Origin: Hygrophila difformis
Taxonomy: Eukaryota > Streptophyta > Magnoliopsida > Lamiales > Acanthaceae
DNA length: 64,000 nucleotides
Assembly (NCBI GenBank): GCA_030278955.1
Contig: JAOANR010000005.1
Coordinates: 2,399,431 to 2,463,430 of the forward strand
Reading direction: 5' to 3'
Shown in pieces: positions 1 through 10,980 of this stretch. The translations under genes were made by a program, and so were the position numbers. Position 1 is the stretch's first letter. Each line of letters begins with the position of its first letter. The notes under the pieces are model-generated. The model was not told the origin of the DNA. It searched no databases and saw nothing but the letters and a program-made list of their open reading frames with translations.

Positions 1-192
1 ACACCAAGAGTTGTAAGAGTTGTAAGTGTTGAAGAGTGATCAATAAAAGCTCTTTCTTCCTTTGAAGATCTATATTCATCTTTGAGAGTTTTCCTCATCC
101 TTGAGAGAGAGTGCCACTATTATAGTGAGGATATCCAACACTTGCACACACACTTGGGAAAGAGTTCCGCTGCTAATACGTGTTCTTCCCAA
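1..192 (+). mobile_element. Probable 3' end of an LTR (partial)
   Basis: This stretch contains an AATAAA signal near position 44 followed by a pyrimidine-rich tract, and ends in CCCAACA just before sequence that aligns with the exon-like blocks of gene copies B and C. Copies B and C have no counterpart of this segment. An LTR inserted in the upstream block of copy A is the simplest reading. The left end lies outside the window, so neither the target duplication nor the family can be checked. Confidence 0.35.
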
Positions 193-435
193 CACTATGC
201 GTGGACGATGAATACAGAGTACTACTACTATTACTGAGTAGTGACGATTTTATATAGCCTTCAAGGCCATATATAGGGGTGGTCTGAATCAGAATTATAC
301 ACACAAACGCAAGAGAACCCCTTAGCTTCACACGTACGGCGATTTAATTTAATTTGGCGATTTTGCAGCAGCGACGAGGTGATCAGGCCAGGAGGGTTTC
401 CATTGTCGGCAGACTTCAACAAACACTACTTGTAG
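193..435 (+). pseudogene. Degraded exon-like block of tandem gene copy A
   Basis: The block aligns with 2457-2655 and 12955-13131: all share a GGACGATGAATAC core, a TAGCCTTCAAGG segment and the end CTTGTAG before a GTA donor. In copy B the core reads DDEYKVILLNIYDSSLQG. In copy A the same reading runs into TAG and TGA stops after a short expansion of CTA triplets, so any coding role is lost here. It ends at a plausible splice donor (436, GTACC). The block may be a 5' untranslated exon of the membrane-protein gene that follows. Confidence 0.5.
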
Positions 436-581
436 GTACCTTACCTTTTTATTATTCACTTGTTTCATCTATGTATTTAATTTGGCATTTTGTTGAGCAG
501 TTGTGAATTTTCTAAATCTGAACCATAATTTGTCAAATGTTGTACTAATATATAGTGTATGCTAAGATCCTAATTAAGACC

Positions 582-1115
582 ATGGCCACCGGCGTCGTCG
601 TGGGCACATTTGTATTGGTCATAATGAGCTTCTTCCTATTGGTGTGGGCATTTGGAGCAGATGGAGTCAACCCACACCCTCTGGATGCTGCAATTTGGAA
701 CAATCTTACCGACGACACCCACACATCATTTTCAGATCAGACACGTCGTCGTCATAACAAAGAAGTTCGCTTAAACAACTATATCAATCTAACGGTAAGA
801 GTACATGGGCACCTTCCGGACAGTCTGTTTTACACGATTATGGCAGTGACGGGGATCGTCGTATCACTGAGCATTATATTCTTGGTGAAGAGAGAACTGC
901 CGCCGCACAGGGTTAATTACAAATGGCGTGTGATTTTCCTCGTCATTTGGACCATGGTGATCGCAATTGCACCATTTTCATCCGTGAATGAGTTTATTTG
1001 CTTCATGATTTTCCTTCTAATTGTAGCGATCGTGTTCAGTTTCTTTTTGTTCTGGTGCACTTTGGTTTGGCTTTCCGACACAGTTGTAAGATTCTTATGC
1101 TGGCTTTTCAGGTGA
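582..1115 (+). CDS. Small four-helix membrane protein, tandem copy A
   Basis: The start is the ATG at 582, in the context GACCATGGCC just after an apparent splice acceptor (TATATAG at about 549-555). The product is 177 aa. Four hydrophobic segments are visible, near residues 4-24, 86-107, 118-136 and 139-162. The 60-residue loop after the first helix contains NPHPLDAAIWNNLTDD and a basic RRRH stretch, and the protein ends with VVRFLCWLFR. No known family is recognised. It is clearly paralogous to copy B (10981-11469) and copy C (13503-13919), which share AVTGIVxSL, SxVNEFI and RFLCWL. The ending in an aromatic/basic tail is common to A and B. Of the three it looks the most complete and is the best candidate for a functional copy, although its upstream block is disrupted. 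Function is unknown; a membrane location is inferred from hydrophobicity only. Confidence 0.6.
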   Translation: MATGVVVGTFVLVIMSFFLLVWAFGADGVNPHPLDAAIWNNLTDDTHTSFSDQTRRRHNKEVRLNNYINLTVRVHGHLPDSLFYTIMAVTGIVVSLSIIFLVKRELPPHRVNYKWRVIFLVIWTMVIAIAPFSSVNEFICFMIFLLIVAIVFSFFLFWCTLVWLSDTVVRFLCWLFR

Positions 1116-1390
1116 CAAAAACATGAAACCCAAACAACTAATTGTTTTGGCATTTGATCGAATGTGTAATAGTTAGGTGGTGGATTTTGTGTTTCTCAAT
1201 ATTGTAATTTCTATTTTCTACTCATATAGGAGTACCAACTTTGATTGTTTTATGGGTTTTTCGGGAACCTGTGTTCAGGGCTTTTCATTTGCCCTGTTTT
1301 CATTTTACTACTACTAATATTGATTGATTTTCTGTAATATTGTATTGAACATTATTGTCCATCTCTTCATCTTTAACATCCTCATCAATT

Positions 1391-1970
1391 AGAGCTTGGA
1401 AAAATATCGAATATACCGCATATCGAAAAAATACCGAGAATATCGAAATTTTCGGTATACCATAATTTTCGGTACAGTATATATACCATACCGTAGAATG
1501 TCGGTACAGTAACGGTATAGATTTTTCTATACCGCGGTATATCGTTACTGTACCGAACTTCGGTATATACCGCGGTATCGGTATGTCGGTATATACCGAA
1601 GGCTCGGTATATCGGTATATACCGTACTTACCGTAAAATATACCTAATTTACATAATTTTATATATTTAACCCTATGTATCGGTATGTCGGTATGTACCA
1701 AATGTTCGGTATATCAGTATATACTGTGATACCGTTACGTCGGTATGTCGGTATATACCGCGATACCGATACGTCGGTATGTATCGAATGTTCGGTATAT
1801 CGGTATATACCGAACTTACCGAAAATTCGGTATGGTAACGGTAAAAAATATATAATTTCATACCGAAATCTTCGGTATACCGAACTTCGGCAGGAGTTGG
1901 TATGAAGTTTTTCATACAGTAAATTTTGGTACGGTATACGGTTTCGGTATACCGTACCAACCCAACCCTA
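1391..1970. mobile_element. hAT-like non-autonomous element full of CGGTATA repeats
   Basis: The 580-bp insert has imperfect terminal inverted repeats, AGAGCTTGG at the left and TAGGGTTGGG read inward from the right. It is flanked by CATCAATT (1383-1390) and CAGCAATA (1971-1978), an aged 8-bp target duplication. The paralogous 3' region of copy C at 14400-14425 has a single CAGCAATA at the same place, so it serves as an empty site. The inside is a dense array of CGGTATA/TATACCG units that fold on each other. No transposase reading frame is present; the frames found here are artefacts of the repeat. Confidence 0.65.
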
Positions 1971-2008
1971 CAGCAATAGACAATTATAGTGCCATGTTTT
2001 AGTATTAA

Positions 2009-2016
2009 ACTATTAT

Positions 2017-2060
<44 letters not shown>
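2009..2060. repeat. (AAT)n microsatellite
   Basis: About 16 uninterrupted AAT triplets follow TTATTAT. They lie between the 3' region of copy A and the upstream region of copy B. Confidence 0.9.
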
Positions 2061-2061
<1 letters not shown>

Positions 2062-2359
2062 TATGAAAAAATAATAATTTTGAAATTTGATTATTTAAAT
2101 CGGAGAGTGGCTATCCATTTAAAATATGAAATTGAATTCCACAAAATTATTAAAGTCAAGTGAGCAAGACATTTTGAGAACCAAGTCAAAAAAAAAAAAC
2201 TACCTCACTAAGGCAACGCAATAAGAACCTATTGATGTGTCCAAAGCAATTATATTCTTTAGCATTCAATCAACATCTTTTATATATGATGTCATACATA
2301 CTATTGGCTCTACTCTACTCTAGCTAAGCCAACTTTTCTAACAATACTACTACATACTT

Positions 2360-2405
2360 CACCAGTTTGAGGCTTTGAGGCTCTTCATTTGGCTTTTATG
2401 GACAG
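2360..2405 (+). other. Putative leader exon of tandem gene copy B
   Basis: The segment from CACCAGTTTG to TTATGGACAG, followed by a GTTTAT donor, is conserved with 12838-12876 of copy C, as is about 130 bp upstream of it. Conservation ending at a GT site suggests an untranslated leader exon. No reading frame can be defended. Confidence 0.35.
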
Positions 2406-2456
2406 GTTTATTTGTGTATCAATCTTTTTTATTTTTTCTGTTTGTATTTTTTGCAG

Positions 2457-2655
2457 TATTACCCTCTAGGATGGGCTATGGACGATGAATACAAAGTAAT
2501 ACTCCTGAATATTTACGATTCTAGCCTTCAAGGCCCCATGGGGTCTGAATCTGAATACACACACGCACACGATTTCGCAATTTCACAGCAGCCACGAGCT
2601 GAGGCTGAGTTGCGGCTGTCGGGAGACTACAGCAAAAAAAAAAAAATACTTGTAG
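2457..2655 (+). other. Exon-like block of tandem gene copy B
   Basis: The block is bounded by a TTTTTTGCAG acceptor and an AG/GTATGT donor. One frame is open throughout and contains GWAMDDEYKVILLNIYDSSLQ, then a run of lysines from an A12 tract. The DDEY...NTYDSSLQG reading is also present in copy C at 12955-13131, but breaks later there. Joined to the terminal exon at 10955 the frame does not continue into the membrane protein, so this is either a 5' untranslated exon carrying an upstream reading frame or a decayed coding exon. Its spliced partner now lies 8.3 kb away because of the Helitron in the intron. Confidence 0.45.
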
Positions 2656-4095
2656 GTATGTTACATTATTCACTTGTTCATCTGTGTACTTAATTTGGTA
2701 TTTTGTTGTGAATTTTCTAAACTAATTAATGAATTAGGCATATCTAACAAGTCATGAAGTATTTCTTATGTTTTTCCTTGGATACATTTTCTAAACCAAA
2801 AAGCAGTCACAAACTATGAATTTCTGATAGAGTATATATATATCTAATATATATAAATACCTTACGGGATTACTGTTCAATGAACAGTGCATTTTGTCGT
2901 TTTCTGCTTTCTCGTTCAGCAGAAAAAAAAAAAAAAAAATTCCGATGCTGGACTCTCACAAAATTAGGGCAAGGGGAAAAACAATTTCTAGATCTAAAGC
3001 CGTCTTGCCTTCCCGGGCCTGCTGCTGTGTTGCCGCATCTGTTCACCACCGCATCGGGTGAGCGTTCACGGAGGCGTCGGACCGATCGGTCGCAGTCGCA
3101 TCTTCCCCCCTTTCCCAATTGCCTCCTCCCGTTTCTTGCCAGATTTTTGCAGCAAAAAATGAGCAACTCGATGGCAATTGAGCGAGCCCAGCATTTGCCC
3201 TAATTTCTTACGCTGTGCGCCTACCGTCCGCCTGCAACTCATCGGAACTCACAGCCGTTCGTTGCAACATTCCCTCTTCGTTTTAAACTGCCGGTATCGA
3301 TCTCCCATCCCTTTTCAGAATTCAATGATACCCTTCCTCGCTGCGGACCCTTGCAACATAAACGCTCCCTTACCCCAAAAAAAGGCCCCGGGCGGCCCTC
3401 TCGGGAGACGGTCCTCCCCGCGCGTGTCGTCGCCGGCTGCCCCGCGGTGTTCTGTCCGGGGGCTGTCCAAATTGCTCGGCAGGTATACTATTACGGCTTT
3501 CGTGAAAGGAATTATATTTTTCCCGCTTATTGTTTCTGTGGTGCACATTTTGGGGGATTTGCTTTAGTCTAGATATTGTCATTGAATCGTGGTAGCATTT
3601 CGAGTGTTAGCTCCCCATGTAGTTCATTTGATTTCTTTTATATTTCTGTGGTTGCAATTTTAGAACTCGTTTGTACCTCGTCTTTAAAAGGGGATCTCCA
3701 GGGTTGATTTCGGGGCAGAAGTTTGGGATTTTTTGGGAAGTCTTGGTTCAGGGAAGTTGTTTTTGGGGCAAAAGCTCAAGGTATGACATATAATTTTATG
3801 TCACACTCATCTCATTTGGGATTTTTTTTCTTAAGTTCCCTGTTGCATACGCGTACAGTATATTTTGTTGTATGAAGATTTTTCGAGCAAAACTTTGGGA
3901 TGACTTGGACCTATTTCAGCTTTAGAGGTTAATTTGTTCAATTTTCTGTGTAATCTATTCATTATTTAGTCTTTTGTTTGTTTCTTACGAATCGCTAATT
4001 TTCTGTTTCAGGCATTAGATAATAGCTTACTCATTCACATGAATGGCACGTATAGGATGCCAATGGGCTGAAAAAGTGGGATTCTGTAAGCCACA

Positions 4096-7000
4096 CACTA
4101 CAAGAAAGTTAGTGTTTACCGAGGACCATCAACGTGGACCGAGATTTTCGTCGGCTTTTACCGAGGAGAATAACGAGAACAAGTACACGGTGAATTTAGC
4201 GTGAAATATTACGAGATAATATCCACGGAAATAAGAACCTGCGTAGAGTAGGAATTTTCCCAATTTGAATTAAAATTTACCGAGGAGTATGGGGTGTACG
4301 AGTCCTCGGTGAATAAGCTGTAATTGAAAACCGGGTTCTCGTGTAAATCCGGTTTATTTATAAAAAATAGGGAGGAGCTTTACCATGGACTAGTCCACGG
4401 CAAAAAGTCATTTAGGGCTTCTACAGCCCTTTCTTCCTCATTCACTCCATTCGCCTCTTTCTCGTTTCAATGTGCGAAAATGACATTTTCGCCGTCTCCC
4501 CGACCGACAACACCTCATTCTCCCATTCCAGATGCAACCAATGCGGATGCCCTCCTTCGACGCGCCTCCATCGCCGGCCCAGGCTGTTGTTCCCTCCTGC
4601 GCAAGGTACGCCTTGTACTCCATCATTCTGCCTTCCATTTCCGTAGTGCGATTTGGGTATGTGAGTGTAATTACAAATTTCTTTTGCCCCTGCGCCTGAG
4701 GTCTCATTGTCATATTCGATTTTAGATTGCAGATTATATTTGTATGTGAGTGTGCTATGTATCTTTTTTTTTTCCCATTATTCCTTGCTGCTATAATTTA
4801 AGATTCCTGCAAGTGTGCTCCAAATTACAGATTCGTGGAACTCTCTTGTGTCTGTATTTCTGTTTCTATGTTTTAGTATTCTAAAATTGATGTATACTGT
4901 AATTCTTATACAAAATTTATTATGTATTATTATGTATTGTAATTCTTATACTTTAATTCTACATCTGTGTCCTGCTTTTGAACTTACTTTTAGTTGTTTT
5001 TATTTTCAAATAGCATTCACGGTAGGTTAAGATAAGAGGTAGGTTTGATTCAAATTATTGGTGAATAGAATAGAATTTAGTTTGGTGAGCATTCGAATGT
5101 TGCTATCTTCTTCTCATAACATTTTGCCCATTTCTTATTCGATTGATGTAAATGTTTGTGCCCTTTCCTTGTTTGATTTCCATGTCCGTTGGGTTGCTCA
5201 AAATATGGCTTTTTTGTCTATTTTTTCAGCAATGGTACTCTTTGGAAAAGCACTGCAATTTTATATTTTACCAACTCTTGTTCCTATGTAGTGAACTATT
5301 GAAAGTAATGGCGTTCGTAGGTATTTTACTATTGTTTCAGCAATGGCTTCTTAATTTATTGTTGAAATATCCTTGCCTTGTTATGCTTTTCAGGAGTTCT
5401 TCATATTTTTTGCTTAAGTGCTTGATTAAGTTTTAAAACTCTTATGGTGGACTGAAATTCGTCACCACCTGCTATGATGTCTTCTTTTCCCTTTCTTAAC
5501 TGTCTGATTGCTTTTAAATTGTTTCTATGATTGTAGGTTTCATAAAATTTTTGGGTCCTTATATATTATTTGCTCCTTATCACTAAAAGGAAGAAGATTG
5601 GCACAAATGTGGGCATGCAATATATTCCATTGCCAAGAGTGAGGTGATTCAGATATCTGATTCTACACTGTTCTATAACGTGTCTTATACTAAGAATGAG
5701 AACAGGTCTACTTACTATCTCATTTTTAAATGTTGCACTATAGGGTATATATGGATTTGCTACTTTACTTAGTGTAACACTAAATATGTTTTGTCTTAGA
5801 TTTGTATCTTGAATGTTCATAACTACAATTTTAGTTGGGAGCTCATTTAGTTATGGACAATGCATGTGCTACAAATAGCTAGGTACAAGAAGCTCCGACG
5901 TGTCTTGATTTTATCATATTGACACTGCATGTGCTACACTCATTACCTCTTCTCCTTTCTCTCAATTTTAGTGTGTATTAGGTAAATTAGTTGAAAGCCG
6001 AAATAGTTTGCTTTTGACTCTGCATTCCCCAAACTATGATTCTTTCATAAGATTCTATTTGCTTCATTCTTAATTTAGAATTTGGATTCTTTTTATGCAT
6101 TGAAACTTTTGAGATCTGAGGTTCTCAATTAGTTTGGTAACTAATTCTTTTTTGCACAACAAAATATTGCATGTGTTGTGTATTTTTCTAATAAATACTT
6201 TTCTGATGTGTTTACACTTCGCCTTCCTTCATGGTGCAAATGACTAGGTAAAGCACCGACCTTGTATGAAGTATTTTAGCACGCTCACAAGCGGAAAAAA
6301 GACAAGTCTTTCGACACTGAGCGGGCAGAGAATCTTGTGGTGAGTTATATATGTTATAACTTACATCGTGTATATGTATTGTCCAACTACTTTGTTGCTA
6401 ATATAAATTTGTTTAATGATTCGCTCCAAAAGAGAGAATTTCATAACACATCAGTTGGCGACAACACGAAGAGATGGACCCAATTCCGTCTATTACGCGG
6501 CGAGTGGTGAGAAGACCTACCAACAGCGCATATATGGGAAGGGTCATTGGCTGACGACATTGTGCTTCCAGGAACTCTAAAGTTTGCCCGCCGTCCAGCT
6601 CCGCCTTATCAGTTGATTGTTTTTTCTAGAACATTACACTTTTGTGACCTTCACGTCGTACGTTAGTTGAAGGATATATGTTTATGTTATTTGAATGAAT
6701 CATTGTAGATATTATATGGATTTGAAGCACATTTTGGTTATGTAGGAGTGTTGAATATAGAATCAAATTGGTTGGATTTCTCGCGTTGTAATTTCTTGGA
6801 TTGTTGAATTTGCGTTGTTCGATTTTGGTTTTGTTTCAACCGCAAGGTGCTTTGAAGGAGCCAAAACAAGCAGCTTTGGTGCATGCTTTTGGAATTTACC
6901 GTGGACTCTTACCGTGAACTAGTACAAGGTAAAATCGAAGTACGGGTCGGTTTCTGACCATTTCATACGACCAAACTCGCGGGGGACAAGTCCACGGCAA

Positions 7001-7267
7001 TTTTACCGTGGACTACTGCGTGTAATAGTCCTCGGTAAATTTTTACCTCGGACCGAAATTGAACCGGGTCCGCAGCGTGTATTTACCGTGGACTATGCAT
7101 CGGTACTTCCATCGGTAAAAATGGTCCTCGATAATGTTCACGGTGTTTTTTTTACCGTCCAGCCTTTTCCTTGGACATTTTAGGAAGGACTAGTCCTCGG
7201 CAAAAATAGAATACCGACGAGGTGTCCTCGGGAAATGTCGTCGCAATATATTAATTTTCTTGTAGTG
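4096..7267. mobile_element. CACTA (En/Spm-type) element nested in the Helitron
   Basis: The ends are CACTACAAGAAAGTTAGTGT at 4096 and, read inward from 7267, CACTACAAGAAAATTAAT. The flanks are ACA (4093-4095) and ACA (7268-7270), the 3-bp target duplication of this superfamily. Subterminal regions (about 4115-4310 and 6895-7230) carry many copies of TTACCG(A/T)GGAC in both orientations, the usual transposase-binding type of array. At 3172 bp with broken coding remnants it is a defective copy. Confidence 0.85.
6250..6550 (+). pseudogene. Remnant of a plant CACTA transposase-family ORF (Ptta/En/Spm type)
   Basis: The frame at 6250-6340 reads APTLYEVF, a stop, then HAHKRKKDKSF and ERAENLV, ending at a GTGAGT donor. 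After an intron-like gap, the frame at 6491-6550 reads YYAASGEKTYQQRIYGKGHW. From family knowledge, an HKRK(K/D)xxF...RAE segment followed by a GGEKKGRIYGLG-like segment is typical of the plant transposase Ptta/En/Spm domain. The rest of the domain and the main DDE transposase were not found, and an in-frame stop is present, so the piece is dead. Confidence 0.6.
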
Positions 7268-8734
7268 ACAGGACCACAATATCCAATGTTCTTATTACTT
7301 GTTCTATAGTGGCATTTTTCTACAGCAAGATTCAAGTTTCCTTTTAGTCTCAGGTTTTTGCTTTAATGTCTTCGCAGGTGAAAATGCTTGTATACCGTTG
7401 GCTTTCAGATGCATCAATAGCACTGGAGGTACAATTCCCTAATGGCCATTAACATTTTAACATATTCATAAGTGAACTGAATTTCACAGGAATATCAGGT
7501 TAAATGATGGGTCTTTTGTTGTGAGGTTTAAGCGGATGGAAGCTAGAGCTGTGCAGCTATATAACCAAAGGTGATGAATGAATGCATGTATTGTGTCACC
7601 CAACATTTGTCATGACTGCTGACACGTGCCCTCAGCATCTTGGTTATGTATTTTTAGCAATGGATTATTATAGATGAATGGTGATAGCTGGTTATTTAAA
7701 CAGCCCAAATTTCCTTTATCAGTTTCAATCAAAATCGGTTGTACTTAAAAGATATGGTATGGCAACTTACAAGTTTTAAAGTCTTGATTCTTGCCTTTTT
7801 TCAGCCCGTCTCTGTTGTGCTTCAGGCTGCCCGCACTCCTATATTCTTTAATTTCCCAATTATCTGTTCTGTATTTGTCATTTTGGTACAGTGTCCATAC
7901 TTGAGTTAATGTAATTGTAAATGCATTTCAGGTGTATTCCAGCCTACCTACCTGTGCTGATAACAGGTAATTCAATGATTCAATTGGTATTCTTGCAATT
8001 ACATGATAATTAATCTTATTATTTGTGCCGTTATATATGTTTTAAGCTTTGGAGCTAAGAAATATACTTTAAAACCTTGACTCGGATCTGCAAGGCAATA
8101 AAAAAAGGCACGGAGGAGTTGTTGATCAATGCAATTCTCTTCAGAAAAGACATGAAGACTTGGTAAGGATATTATTTGCCTGATTTTCCATCTTGTTGTT
8201 TGTTCATGAATGTCTTCGTTTCCCTGTCATCAATAATTTAATGTTGTGTGTACCCTCTACCTTTATCGTGAGTTGAAAACATGAAATTAAAATTTTTTAT
8301 GCACCTATGATCCTGGATTTGATTATTTTTTCGCTAATTTTACTAGCTTGCATTGGCGATCCTACCTTCAACGAACAAATTTCACGGTGGCTCATTTCAT
8401 AGGTCTGTGAAGATATGATGTAATGCATTTCCCAGGCACATATATGTTTGACATAAGCATTGGTTAACATAACTAAACGTTACAAAAAACTACTAACCAA
8501 TGCAGGTTTGGTCGGTGACCGGAGGAGTTACTGGTGGTGAAGGCTCACATTTATAATTTCGTTGTTGCTAATAGAATTGCTCAATTGTGCTGGTGGTGAA
8601 CCAATGCTTGCCTCTCGAGCAATGAAAGCTATACTGCAGATGTCTCAACAACAACATTCAGGTTCCATTCAATTAATATTATCACTTTTTTCCATTCCAT
8701 CAAACAGAGGAATTAACCAACACAAACCTTACAG

Positions 8735-9021
8735 TAAATTCTTGCATTGCTGAGTACTGGTGACAAAAAGGCGAGCGAGCCAATTTACACAATTTTGAGT
8801 GACATCATGAGAAGAGATGATTCAACAAGCAATATTGGGAATCTTGTTTTTTATGAATGCATCTGATGTGTTTCCTCTTTACACCCTAACCTAATATTGC
8901 TATTATTTGGACAGAGTCATAGCCACAATCTCAAATATCTTGATATTGATGCTCTTGGTTGATAAAGATAAGTCCAGAATTTGCTGAACAACACCAACTG
9001 GCTGTTATTGATTGTTTGGAG
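8735..9021 (+). pseudogene. Captured exons of AP-4 complex subunit epsilon
   Basis: Two exon-like pieces are preserved with their splice sites. The piece at 8735-8863 reads ILALLSTGDKKASEPIYTIL, then a segment ending SNIGNLVFYECI. The piece at 8915-9021 includes SHNLKYLDIDALG, then after stops EFAEQHQLAVIDCLE at a GTAAG donor. From family knowledge these match the N-terminal adaptin repeat of AP-4 epsilon, a large subunit of the trans-Golgi adaptor complex 4 that sorts vacuolar cargo. AP-1 gamma is related, but the AEQHQLAVIDCLE wording fits AP-4 epsilon better. Stops (TGATAA near 8970) and missing exons make it non-functional. It lies within the Helitron, which suggests capture. Confidence 0.65.
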
Positions 9022-9270
9022 GTAAGAATAATTCATTGGATTTTATGGCTTTTAAATTACTTTCATCTGCTGTAAAGACAGGTTCGATTTCTTCTTTAGG
9101 TGTACTTTCGTCTTGCCTTTACTATTGCGAGCCCCAATATGTTTTCGTCTGATGTCCTTGCAGTATTTTAATTTCCAGCTTCTGCACTGGATGAACTTGT
9201 TTCTTATTATTAATGTTATGGAAATTATACAGCTTTTGAAGAACTGAAATCCATCCCCTGCTACCTCAAG

Positions 9271-9720
9271 CTATTCCACCTTTATATATGTTGTATGTTC
9301 ATCCACATTTCATATCCATTTTGATGAAAAAAGAAATATATAGAATAGAAGATGCTTTTAGTATTGGGCTAAACTTTCTTTTCTCGCTCTAATCTGTTTG
9401 TTCTAATCCTTGTTGCTGTGCTCAAGGAAATGCCAAGGTAGAAAGAACCCTCCAGACAGGAATAACCTCAGGCTCATTTGTGTCGGTCTTGCTTATGCTA
9501 TTCCACCTTTATATATGTTGTATGTTCATCCACATTCCATATCCATTTTGATGAAAAAAGAAATATCTAGAATAGAAGATGCTTTCAGTATTGGGCTGAA
9601 CTGTCTTTTCTCGGTCTAATCCGTTTGTTCTAATCCTTGTTGCTGTGTTCAAGGAAACGCCAAGGTTGAAAGAACCCTCCAGACAGGAATAACCTCAGAC
9701 TCATTTGTGCCGGTATTGCT
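9271..9720 (+). repeat. 227-bp tandem duplication inside the Helitron
   Basis: CTATTCCACCTTTATATATG begins at 9271 and again at 9498, and the two copies agree closely through AGAACCCTCCAGACAGG and ATAACCTCAG. The duplicated unit has an exon-like part of unknown origin. Confidence 0.85.
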
Positions 9721-9837
9721 ACTGCCTTTTGCTTTGTGCCATTTGATGCTATTATTTATATTGCCAATGAACAATTGCTTCCATTATCAAATTTAATGAA
9801 AGGCCTTACTTTTTTATAATTACAGATTCGTGCTTTA

Positions 9838-10104
9838 AATATAAGGTTCTTCATGCTCACATTATAACTGAACATCCTGCCGTTAGGTACTTCCGTGTAT
9901 TTTTTACATTTCATGTATTCATTGTCATCTTTACGCTTAACTCATCATATGTATTTGACTTGCTTAAAATTGATTTTATGCTCACTTTTCAGGTAAACAT
10001 CTCAGGGTTGGTATCACGTTCTGTGGTAGACAGCCTTCTGGAGGACATAATGTGATTTGGGGTCTTCATAAAGCTCTGAAAGTTCTCAATTACTTGGATT
10101 TTTG
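9838..10104 (+). pseudogene. Captured exons of the PFP alpha subunit (pyrophosphate-fructose 6-phosphate 1-phosphotransferase)
   Basis: The first piece ends at 9885 with HAHIITEHPAV and a split arginine codon (AG/GTACTT). The second runs 10006-10104 from a CATCTCAG acceptor, reading [20 protein letters not shown], then HKALKV, to a GTAAGG donor. The split codon joins in phase. From family knowledge, [26 protein letters not shown] is the N-terminal region of the regulatory alpha subunit of plant PFP, a cytosolic glycolytic enzyme. Only two small exons are present, so this is a captured fragment rather than a gene. Confidence 0.75.
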
Positions 10105-10980
10105 GTAAGGCAGTCTATTATATTTACTAGACTGAAGATGTTCCCGTTTTCATTTCTTATCATATAATTTATCTCAATTTTTTTGTTTATTGTTGAATTT
10201 CAACTTATTTTTATATGCTTCTAGCCTTCTATTTGGTTCCTTGGAAGAGTAGCTAAAGCTTGAAGATCTGTCCTTGATCCTCCATGGCAGGTCCGAATTT
10301 GATTCCTGGTGATTTTCTATTGAAAAGCATCATTTTTGCAATGTAATGGTTTGTGCATGAATGACAATATGTTGTTTTAATTTTTCGAGTTCATAAACAT
10401 TTAATCAAATTGTTTATGCAATGCATTTTGTGGTCAAGGTTGTTCCCAAATGATAATTTTTGTTCATTGCTTGTACTCACCACATGCTTAAGTTTACGCC
10501 ATTTGCTTTTGATTCTGAGTATTACTATATGCATGATCTGTTTCCTTTTCTTGAGTTTCAACTTGCTATGTGCGCTAGATTTTTCCCTTTTACTCTACAT
10601 GTGTCCTCTACTGCTCTCTCCAATGTCTCAACCTCTCTCCAACCTCTCACCTTTACTGCAGCCTCACCGTAAATAACTATTAATAAGGCCACAAGACAAA
10701 CTCAAACCTTTACTATAACTGAACAAACCGTTACACAATTTTCTCACACGGATGCGCAGCGTAGCGCGCGACCAAACGAGTTCTAGTATATATATATATA
10801 TATCTTCCTACTGGAGTACTGGACAGACTTGTGTAAAATTAAACTCTTATCTTTCTTGTTTTCTGTCGTTCCATTATATTCCTAAAGGTTTAGAGTTTAG
10901 ATTGTTATAATTGGACATTGTGTTGTGAATAAATCTGAACCAAAATTGTCAAATGTTGTAGTGTGGTGCTATATAAGAAC

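Larger units (their letters stand above)
2843..10786 (+). mobile_element. Helitron with captured host gene fragments, in the intron of copy B
   Basis: The element starts with TCTAATATATATAAA at 2843 directly after A, and ends with TTCTAG at 10786 directly before T, as expected for Helitron insertion between A and T. A short GC-rich hairpin (GCGC-AGCGTA-GCGC, 10754-10767) stands 15 bp before the CTAG end. Sequence left of 2842 matches copy C up to about 13320, and sequence right of 10787 matches copy C from about 13322 (CTTCCTA...GGACAGACTTGTGTAAAA), so the paralogue is an uninterrupted site. Near the 5' end is the palindrome ACTGTTCAATGAACAGT (2871-2887). No Rep/helicase is encoded, so it is non-autonomous. 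It carries exon pieces of at least two host genes and was later entered by a CACTA element. Confidence 0.75.

Noticed and set aside
1300..1960. Open frames of 76-133 codons, Tyr/Ile-rich, on both strands
   Set aside because: They are translations of the CGGTATA repeat, and their repeated YRYT/YTDIP wording reflects the DNA unit.
3178..3567. 129-codon frame with Arg/Pro-rich product in the Helitron
   Set aside because: Overlapping frames on both strands are equally open in this GC-rich patch, and none has a domain or conserved start.
8735..10104. Functional AP-4 epsilon or PFP alpha genes
   Set aside because: Only isolated exons are present, with stops, inside a Helitron; they are captured fragments.
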